From assembly GCA_035528905.1 (NCBI GenBank), contig DATKXU010000012.1:1-64000 (forward strand): a stretch of DNA of 64,000 nt. The letters run 5' to 3'. Positions 58,594-64,000 of the stretch are shown piece after piece; within the stretch, counting starts at the first letter, position 1; every line of letters starts with the position of its first letter. The translations under genes and the position numbers were made by a program. The notes under the pieces are model-generated. The model had not been told where the DNA came from. It made no database searches and saw only the letters and a program-made list of their open reading frames with translations. The DNA comes from DATKXU01 sp035528905 (GTDB lineage: Bacteria > Armatimonadota > UBA5829 > DTJY01).

Positions 58594-59315
58594 GGCCTGC
58601 GGTCGCTGTGCTCTATGCTCCGGGGATAAATTGCCACGAGGAGACAGCCTTCGCACTCGAGCTGGCGGGCCTCGAGGGGCACATCGTCAACTTTCACGAT
58701 GTCTTGAGCGGCGGCGATACGCTGACCAGATACGAGGCCGTGGTCGTGCCGGGTGGCTTCTCCTGGGGCGACCACCTCGGCGCGGGGCGCATCTTCGGCG
58801 TGCACCTGATCGCCCGCATGGCCGATCAACTGGGGGAGTTGGTAGATGCGGGAAAGCCCGTGCTCGGAATATGCAACGGCTTTCAGGTGCTCGTTGAAAC
58901 CGGCCTGCTCCCTGACCGGACTATCGGCAAGAGAGGCGCGGCGCTTCTCCAGAACAGGTCGGCGACGTTTGAGAGTCGGTGGGTGGAGCTGGTTGTCACC
59001 GATACCGCCAGCATCTGGACGAAGGGGCTGGAAGGACGAATACTCCGTATGCCCGTGGCTCACGGTGAAGGCAGGCTGTACTGGGAAGACGGTCACGCGA
59101 TCCGCCCGGCGGTCTGCTATGCGAAGGGCGGCCGCCCCACCGAGGAGTATCCCGCCAACCCGAACGGCTCGCCCGGCGGAGTCGCGGGGATTTGCGATTC
59201 AACCGGCCTGATCTTCGGCCTGATGCCGCATCCCGAGCGCGCAGCCCTCGATTGGCACGGCTCAACAGACGGAATGGAGCTGTTCAGGAATCTAGCGCGG
59301 TATCTGGCGGGGTAG
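58590..59315 (+). CDS. purQ: Phosphoribosylformylglycinamidine synthase, glutaminase subunit
   Basis: PurQ is the class I glutamine amidotransferase that supplies ammonia to PurL. The 241 residues have VAVLYAPGINCHEETAFALE, PGGFSWGDHLGAGRIF, the nucleophile Cys in VLGICNGFQVLVE and the catalytic His/Glu in MPHPERAALDW. The ATG overlaps the PurSL stop. No other purine gene is in the window. Confidence 0.96.
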   Translation: MRPAVAVLYAPGINCHEETAFALELAGLEGHIVNFHDVLSGGDTLTRYEAVVVPGGFSWGDHLGAGRIFGVHLIARMADQLGELVDAGKPVLGICNGFQVLVETGLLPDRTIGKRGAALLQNRSATFESRWVELVVTDTASIWTKGLEGRILRMPVAHGEGRLYWEDGHAIRPAVCYAKGGRPTEEYPANPNGSPGGVAGICDSTGLIFGLMPHPERAALDWHGSTDGMELFRNLARYLAG

Positions 59316-59379
59316 GGGCGAGGTTACCTCGCCCCTTGCGGCGTGTGGCTCAAGGTACAAATTACTTCAGGGGAATACC

Positions 59380-60861
59380 ATGGCAAGCGAACAGAAATTC
59401 CTGGCATTCGATCTCGGAGCGGAAAGTGGCAGAGCGGTCATGGGGCTGCTGGGCGGCGGGAAGCTCCGCCTGGCCGACGTTCACCGGTTTGCAAACGGCG
59501 GTGTCTCCATCGGTGACAGCATGTACTGGGACGTTCTCAGGCTATTCGACGAGATGAAGCGCGGGCTGCGGCTCGCGGTCGAGGCCCACGGAAAGGGTAT
59601 CGCCGGACTGGGCGTGGATACATGGGGCGTAGACTTCGCGCTTCTCGGGCCGAACGACGTGCTTCTGGAGAATCCGCACTGCTACCGCGATTCGCGCATT
59701 GACGGCATGATGGCGGAGGCGGAGAAGATCGTGCCGCCAAGCGAGATCTACGAGCAGACCGGAATACAGTTCATGCCCATCAATACTCTGTACCACATGT
59801 TGGCGATCACCAGGAGCAACAGATGGATGCTGGAGACCGCACGCACGATGCTGATGATGGCGGACCTCTTTAACTTCTTCTTCACCGGCGAGAAGGCATG
59901 CGAGTTTACGAACGCCACAACGACGCAGTTCTACAACCCGCGAGCTGGAGATTGGGCGAGGTCGCTTCTGGAGCGGCTGGAGATACCCAGCCATTTTCTC
60001 CCGGACATCTGCCAGCCCGGCACGGTACTGGGCAAAGTCACGGCTTCCATAGCTGAAGAGACCGGAGCCGGACAGATTCCGGTCATCGCTCCGGCGACCC
60101 ATGATACCGGCTCTGCGGTGGCGGCTGTTCCTGCAGTCGGCCGCGGGCACGTTTACATCAGCTCCGGCACGTGGTCCCTGATGGGCGTGGAGTCGAAGGA
60201 GCCGATCGTCAACGAGAAGGCACTCGAACTTAACTTCACGAACGAGGGCGGCGTGGAGAACACCTTCCGCGTGCTCAGGAACATCATGGGCCTTTGGCTC
60301 GTGCAGGAGTCCCGTCGGACCTGGGCACAATCCGGCAGGGATTATTCATATTCGGAGCTGACCGAAATGGCCGAGGCCGCCGAGCCCTTCCGAGCCATCA
60401 TAGACCCGGATGATCCGGTATTCCTGAAGCCGGGCGACATGCCCGCGAGAATCCGCGAATTCTGCAGGCAAACGAATCAGCCGATTCCGGAGGATGAGGG
60501 TGCTGTTGTCAGAACCGCGCTGGACAGCCTTGCCCTGAAATACCGGTGGGTGCTCGAGCGGCTTGAGATGCTGATGGAGAGCAGGCTGGAGCCGATACAC
60601 ATCGTGGGCGGCGGCAGCCGGAACCGCTTGCTTTCGCAGCTCACGGCGAACGTCGCTGGCCGGCAGGTCGTCGCAGGCCCGGTTGAGGCCACCGCGATTG
60701 GGAACCTGCTCGTCCAGGCGATTGCGCTCGGACAAATCGGTTCGTTGGAAGAGGCGCGCGAGATCGTTCGGAAGTCATTCGATGTCCTAACATACGATCC
60801 CCGGCCCGACAGCCGCATCGAGGACGCGTACAGCAAGTTGGAAGCGCTGATGGGCGGCTAG
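59380..60861 (+). CDS. rhaB: Rhamnulokinase (FGGY family)
   Basis: A 493-residue FGGY carbohydrate kinase. The start AFDLGAESGRAVMGLLGGG, the middle GVDTWGVDFALLGPND, and AATHDTGSAVAAVP with SSGTWSLMGVESKEP point to rhamnulokinase, which phosphorylates L-rhamnulose. The ATP-side motif HIVGGGSRNRLLSQLTA is intact. A related FGGY kinase (fuculose or xylulose type) is possible. No rhaA or rhaD is adjacent, but a simple-sugar transporter lies 1.4 kb downstream. Confidence 0.88.
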   Translation: MASEQKFLAFDLGAESGRAVMGLLGGGKLRLADVHRFANGGVSIGDSMYWDVLRLFDEMKRGLRLAVEAHGKGIAGLGVDTWGVDFALLGPNDVLLENPHCYRDSRIDGMMAEAEKIVPPSEIYEQTGIQFMPINTLYHMLAITRSNRWMLETARTMLMMADLFNFFFTGEKACEFTNATTTQFYNPRAGDWARSLLERLEIPSHFLPDICQPGTVLGKVTASIAEETGAGQIPVIAPATHDTGSAVAAVPAVGRGHVYISSGTWSLMGVESKEPIVNEKALELNFTNEGGVENTFRVLRNIMGLWLVQESRRTWAQSGRDYSYSELTEMAEAAEPFRAIIDPDDPVFLKPGDMPARIREFCRQTNQPIPEDEGAVVRTALDSLALKYRWVLERLEMLMESRLEPIHIVGGGSRNRLLSQLTANVAGRQVVAGPVEATAIGNLLVQAIALGQIGSLEEAREIVRKSFDVLTYDPRPDSRIEDAYSKLEALMGG

Positions 60862-60882
60862 CCCTCCCCTCCTCGATCCCCC

Positions 60883-60935
60883 TCTCCCAATACTGGGCGA
60901 TCCGCCTCAGGCGGACTTCTCCCAGTATTGGGAGA
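60883..60935. terminator. Nested palindrome, likely bidirectional terminator
   Basis: Outer arms 60883-60897 and 60921-60935 are a perfect 15-bp inverted repeat (TCTCCCAATACTGGG type); inside, TCCGCC/GGCGGA (60901-60915) forms a second stem. It lies between convergent genes. It shares its right arm and flank with 55507-55546, so it also belongs to a repeat family. Confidence 0.7.
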
Positions 60936-60959
60936 AGGGCGGGGATGAGGGCCAGCGAC

Positions 60960-62003
60960 CTAATCCTGCTCCCTCGTCAGCAGCGTCCCCGTGTACTTCG
61001 GCTGAATCTTCGAGATGTCAACGCCCATCTCGGTGAGAATGGTGGGCACGATGTCGCGCTGGTCGCCGTTCTTCGACAGGCTCGTGACGTCGCTTGCCAG
61101 GAAGACGCTCGGCGCATTGTTATGGCTCGTCTTGCCTTCGTCGAGCCCGTGGTCAGCGGTGACGAAGATCATCGTCTTGTCGTAAACGCCGAGGTCTTTG
61201 AGCTTCTTCACTGCTCTGCCCAGCCACATGTCGCACGCGATGATGGCGTCGTTGTACTCGCTCGAATTCTCGCCGTACTTGTGTCCTACGTGATCGGGAT
61301 CGCTGAAGTGGAAGAACGCAAACAATCGCTGCTTCCCGAACTGATGCAGGTAGCTTATCATGAGCCGGCCTACAGCGGTGTGGATCCGCGACTTATCCCC
61401 ATCCCAGAAGTCGAAATTGTGCTTCACAAGATACCACGGCTCTCCGTCGGTGTTCAGGATAATGGTGTTCAACCCCTGCCTGGAAGCCTCCAGCTTCTTC
61501 GGCTCGCTATCCTTCTGGGCCTGCAGGGCCTTCAGCTCTTCCTTCGCCTCCTCGATCACTTCCGGCGCGGCTGGAAGCGCGGAGCCGATGTGATGGTCTT
61601 TGCCTGTCAGCATAATGGTGACGATGTTCTCATCGCCGAATGCCTTTTCAAGCCGCTCGAAGATCGTCAGTCCCTCCGGGATGGCTTTGAACCGGTTGTT
61701 CCCATAGACCCCGGTAATCGCCGGGTCGTAGCCGGTCAACATCTGCGTGTGGCCGGACTTCGTGTCGGTGACGTGGCCGATGATGTCAATGTTGACCATC
61801 TTCCCCTCAGCGATGAGCGCCGCCAGGTTCGGGAGCTCGTTTCGGGCCAGGCACTCGTTCACGTGTTCCCTCTGAGCAGCATCCCAGGAGAAGAGGATGG
61901 CGTTTCTCTCTGCTGCAGGCACAGAGGGGTCGAAGCAGAATGCGGGGACGCACAGGGCGGCGAGCAGCCCGAGGGTCAATAGAGCAAGAAGTAGCTTTCT
62001 CAA
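60960..62003 (-). CDS. Exported alkaline phosphatase-superfamily hydrolase
   Basis: A 347-residue exported metalloenzyme of the alkaline phosphatase/phosphodiesterase superfamily. The signal peptide (MRKLLLALLTLGLLAALCVPA) ends near AFC. The metal-site Asp is likely in ILFSWDAAQREHV, the nucleophile Thr/Ser lies in DTKSGHTQMLTGYDP, and the late metal residues are in FSDPDHVGH and FVTADHGLDEGKTSHNN. It lacks the C/SxPxR sulfatase motif, so it should act on phosphate mono- or diesters. The start is TTG 62003 with AGGAGG 7 bp upstream. The next gene is divergent. Confidence 0.85.
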   Translation of the reverse strand: MRKLLLALLTLGLLAALCVPAFCFDPSVPAAERNAILFSWDAAQREHVNECLARNELPNLAALIAEGKMVNIDIIGHVTDTKSGHTQMLTGYDPAITGVYGNNRFKAIPEGLTIFERLEKAFGDENIVTIMLTGKDHHIGSALPAAPEVIEEAKEELKALQAQKDSEPKKLEASRQGLNTIILNTDGEPWYLVKHNFDFWDGDKSRIHTAVGRLMISYLHQFGKQRLFAFFHFSDPDHVGHKYGENSSEYNDAIIACDMWLGRAVKKLKDLGVYDKTMIFVTADHGLDEGKTSHNNAPSVFLASDVTSLSKNGDQRDIVPTILTEMGVDISKIQPKYTGTLLTREQD

Positions 62004-62264
62004 GGTATTTCCTCCTCATGTGTTTCAGGACATCTGCGCTACTAGACGCAGGAAGCCGCCGGAAAGTTCAGTGTGCAGTCAAGCCCAAGTTTCGCGCCCC
62101 TTTATGGTTCGCCGGGGCCAAGGATAATCCTTCGGCTGTTCCAAGGCGGGTTTCTCCCGTTGCATAGAGTGACATGGCTGGGATCTGCCGGGACTACGCA
62201 CGCAGGGAATTCCCTCCCTGGGTGCGAACATAGTATAGACCCTCGGATAACCTCGGAGCGGCGT

Positions 62265-63329
62265 ATGGCGGACAAGCAAGAGACAAGCCCGCAGATGAAG
62301 GCCGGGGCGTCCCAGGCCCGGCGTAATTCCCTCTTGGCAAGGCGTGCCCTGCATGCGCTCGGCAACTTCAGGGGAATTGCTGCGCTGGCGGCGGTTCTCC
62401 TGCTGGGAGTGATCTTCTCGCCTCGCTCCGGAGCCACCGGCAAGCTGATGTTCCTGACCAGCCGTCTCCACAGCGACACACTGTTCGAGAACGCCGAGTA
62501 TGGCATACTGGCCGTCGGCATGACACTGGTGATCCTCACCGGCGGGATTGACCTGTCTGTGGGATCGGTTCTCGGCTTTGCGGCGACGCTGTCCTCGCTG
62601 CTCATGATTGCCTATGGTTGGGCTCCTGTTCCGGCCATTGCTGTGACGGTGATGGCCGGTGCGCTCGCTGGGTCCATCAACGGCTTCCTCATATCCAGGT
62701 TCCGCGTACAGCCGTTTGTCGCCACTCTTGCGATGATGGTCGCTGCCAGAGGTGCGGCGAAATGGATTTCGGGTGGCATCAAGGTACAGCCCGGCGCAAG
62801 GGAGACCTACGTGCTCCAGGGCGACTCTCCGCACTTCTACACGTGGATGACGAGCAAGGTGGGCGGAATCGGCCTTGAACCGGCAACCCTCCTTTTCATC
62901 ATCAGCATCATTGTCATGCTGCTCGTCGTGCGCTATACTGGGTTCGGCAGGCGGCTGTACGCGGTCGGCGGCAACGAAGAGGCTGCCAGGCTGTCCGGCA
63001 TTCGTGTTGCATCGGTGAAGATTGCCGCCTATGTGCTGTGCGGCATCACAGCGGCGCTGGCGGGAGTCTCGAACGCCGCGCGTCTGCAGCTCGGCGATCC
63101 TGAGGCCGGCTTCACCTACGAATTGGATGCCATCGCAGCGGTGGTGATCGGCGGCACCAGCTTGGTGGGCGGCCAAGGAGGCATGTTCTTCACCCTCGTG
63201 GGCACGCTAATCATCGGATATGTCAACAAGATCCTCAGCATCAACGCTGTAGCGGAGCACTTTCGTCTGCTGGCGAAGGGCGGCATCATTGTGCTGGCCG
63301 TTCTGATCCAGCAGAGAAAGAAGACTTAG
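62265..63329 (+). CDS. Simple-sugar ABC transporter permease (RbsC-like)
   Basis: A 354-residue integral membrane permease of the ribose/xylose/galactose class. Signatures are GILAVGMTLVILTGGIDLSV in the first conserved helix, INGFLISRFRVQPFVATLAMM, GGNEEAARLSGIRV (the loop that meets the ATPase) and AIAAVVIGGTSLVGGQGGM. About eight to ten helices are predicted. The first 30 residues are hydrophilic. ATG 62265 was chosen because GGAG lies upstream and the frame before it is non-coding in character. The binding-protein gene follows by 15 bp; the ATPase gene is not between them. Confidence 0.93.
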   Translation: MADKQETSPQMKAGASQARRNSLLARRALHALGNFRGIAALAAVLLLGVIFSPRSGATGKLMFLTSRLHSDTLFENAEYGILAVGMTLVILTGGIDLSVGSVLGFAATLSSLLMIAYGWAPVPAIAVTVMAGALAGSINGFLISRFRVQPFVATLAMMVAARGAAKWISGGIKVQPGARETYVLQGDSPHFYTWMTSKVGGIGLEPATLLFIISIIVMLLVVRYTGFGRRLYAVGGNEEAARLSGIRVASVKIAAYVLCGITAALAGVSNAARLQLGDPEAGFTYELDAIAAVVIGGTSLVGGQGGMFFTLVGTLIIGYVNKILSINAVAEHFRLLAKGGIIVLAVLIQQRKKT

Positions 63330-63344
63330 GTAGGGGGAGTCGAA

Positions 63345-64000
63345 ATGCGCAAAGCGAGTACCTGCATCAGTCTAGTCATTGTGCTGGTTATGTGCGTCGC
63401 GGGCTGCGCCAGGCAGGCCGGCAAAGCCAAATCCGCACGCACATCATCCCGGCGGAACAATAACCAGTGTGCCTATGTCATCGGGATGTCGCAGTGCAAT
63501 AGAGGTGAGCCCTGGCGGGTACAGATGGACGCCGACATCGGAGCAGCGGCATCGAAGCACCCGGAGCTGAAAGTGCTGTTCAAGGACGCCCAGAACAACA
63601 CCGCTACCCAGCAGGCTCAGGTTCGCGAGTTCGTCGCTCAGGGCGTCAATCTTATCATCATAAGTCCAAAGGAAGCTCTCCCGCTCACGAAGCCCGTTAC
63701 GGAGGCGGTTGCCGCTGGAATCCCCGTCATAGTTCTCGACCGGAAGGTGCAGGGCGACAAGTACACGTGCTTCATCGGCGCGGATAACGTGCTGATCGGC
63801 CGCAAGGCCGGCGAGTACCTGGTGAAGGTGCTTCATGGCAAGGGCAAGGTGGTGGAGCTCAAAGGCTTGATGACCTCTACCCCTGGCCAGGAGCGGCATA
63901 AGGGCTTCATGCAGGGCATCAAGGGTTCCGACTTGGAAATCATCTTCGACGCTGACTGCCATTGGCTCGAACCGGATGCCCAGTGTGAGATGCAATCGGC
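63345..64000 (+). CDS. Sugar ABC transporter substrate-binding lipoprotein, 3' end beyond window
   Basis: The frame is open from ATG 63345 to the window end (218 residues seen), so no stop is visible. A lipoprotein signal with lipobox VAGC (C21) precedes a linker and a type I periplasmic binding fold: AYVIGMSQCNRGEPWRVQMD, KDAQNNTATQQAQVREFVAQ, GVNLIIISPKEALPLTKPVT, GIPVIVLDRKVQGDKYTCFI and GADNVLIGRKAGEYLVK. This is the RbsB/XylF-like pattern of simple-sugar transporters. GGGGGAG lies before the ATG. It is cotranscribed with the permease; the ATPase is expected downstream, outside the window. Confidence 0.92.
   Translation, partial: MRKASTCISLVIVLVMCVAGCARQAGKAKSARTSSRRNNNQCAYVIGMSQCNRGEPWRVQMDADIGAAASKHPELKVLFKDAQNNTATQQAQVREFVAQGVNLIIISPKEALPLTKPVTEAVAAGIPVIVLDRKVQGDKYTCFIGADNVLIGRKAGEYLVKVLHGKGKVVELKGLMTSTPGQERHKGFMQGIKGSDLEIIFDADCHWLEPDAQCEMQS

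Noticed and set aside
60945..61982. A plus-strand frame of 345 residues opposite the phosphatase gene
   Set aside because: The minus-strand product has a signal peptide, ribosome site and superfamily motifs; the plus frame has none.
60960..62003. Sulfatase as the target of the maturase-like enzyme
   Set aside because: The protein is in the right superfamily but lacks the C/SxPxR motif needed for formylglycine formation.
1..64000. tRNA, rRNA or CRISPR array
   Set aside because: No GTTCGAATC-type T-arm in a tRNA context, no rRNA sequence, and no regularly spaced direct repeats with unique spacers were seen; the short-period arrays have no spacers.

Overview
The window looks like a chromosome segment of a GC-rich bacterium, probably a diderm (Gram-negative-type) member of a Terrabacteria-like lineage such as Armatimonadota. 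Three things point that way. The order nusA-ylxR-infB-ylxP-rbfA-nrnA-truB-ribF-rpsO-pnp-M16 peptidase-dapB-asd-RNase J is close to the Bacillus-type order. GatCAB, RNase J and NrnA are present. A predicted outer-membrane-like protein, an STN-domain protein and several exported NHL/TPR proteins suggest a periplasm. The phylum is an inference: no rRNA or tRNA gene was found here.

Layout. Positions 1-622 hold the 3' part of an IS481-type transposase. Positions 675-7624 are a minus-strand run starting at a good promoter before hisG: hisG, two TPR membrane/exported proteins, a DUF2905 protein, queA, a MerR-type HTH protein and a GT4 glycosyltransferase. Positions 7.9-10.9 kb hold a degenerate HD-GYP-like protein, then a PhoR/PhoB-like two-component pair whose sensor carries a CXXCH haem-c motif. 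Positions 11.3-12.8 kb hold a radical SAM protein under a perfect-consensus promoter.

Positions 13.3-30.5 kb are plus-strand housekeeping genes: an MgtC-like protein, then the transcription/translation cluster (rimP missing, its place taken by a leader hairpin), then rpsO, pnp, M16 peptidase, dapB, asd, RNase J and DedA. Positions 30.7-48.3 kb are mixed: an RsbW-like fragment, a TPR-polysaccharide deacetylase fusion, a ClC protein with regulatory domains, ribokinase, a parvulin, a Gfo/Idh oxidoreductase, a frameshifted NHL-repeat exported protein, tatC, an MrfA-like helicase and small membrane proteins.

Positions 48.4-51.7 kb encode GatCAB. Positions 52-55.3 kb hold a GspG-like exported protein, an anaerobic sulfatase-maturase-like radical SAM enzyme and an STN/Met-rich protein. 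Positions 55.8-59.3 kb hold a PurS-PurL fusion plus PurQ. Positions 59.4-64 kb look like sugar use: a rhamnulokinase, an exported phosphatase-superfamily enzyme, a sugar ABC permease and the start of its lipoprotein binding protein, cut by the window end.

Intergenic DNA is notable for clear sigma70-type promoters, a subset of which pair a TTGC -35 with a GTGC extended -10, and for families of short dispersed palindromes and short-period repeats.
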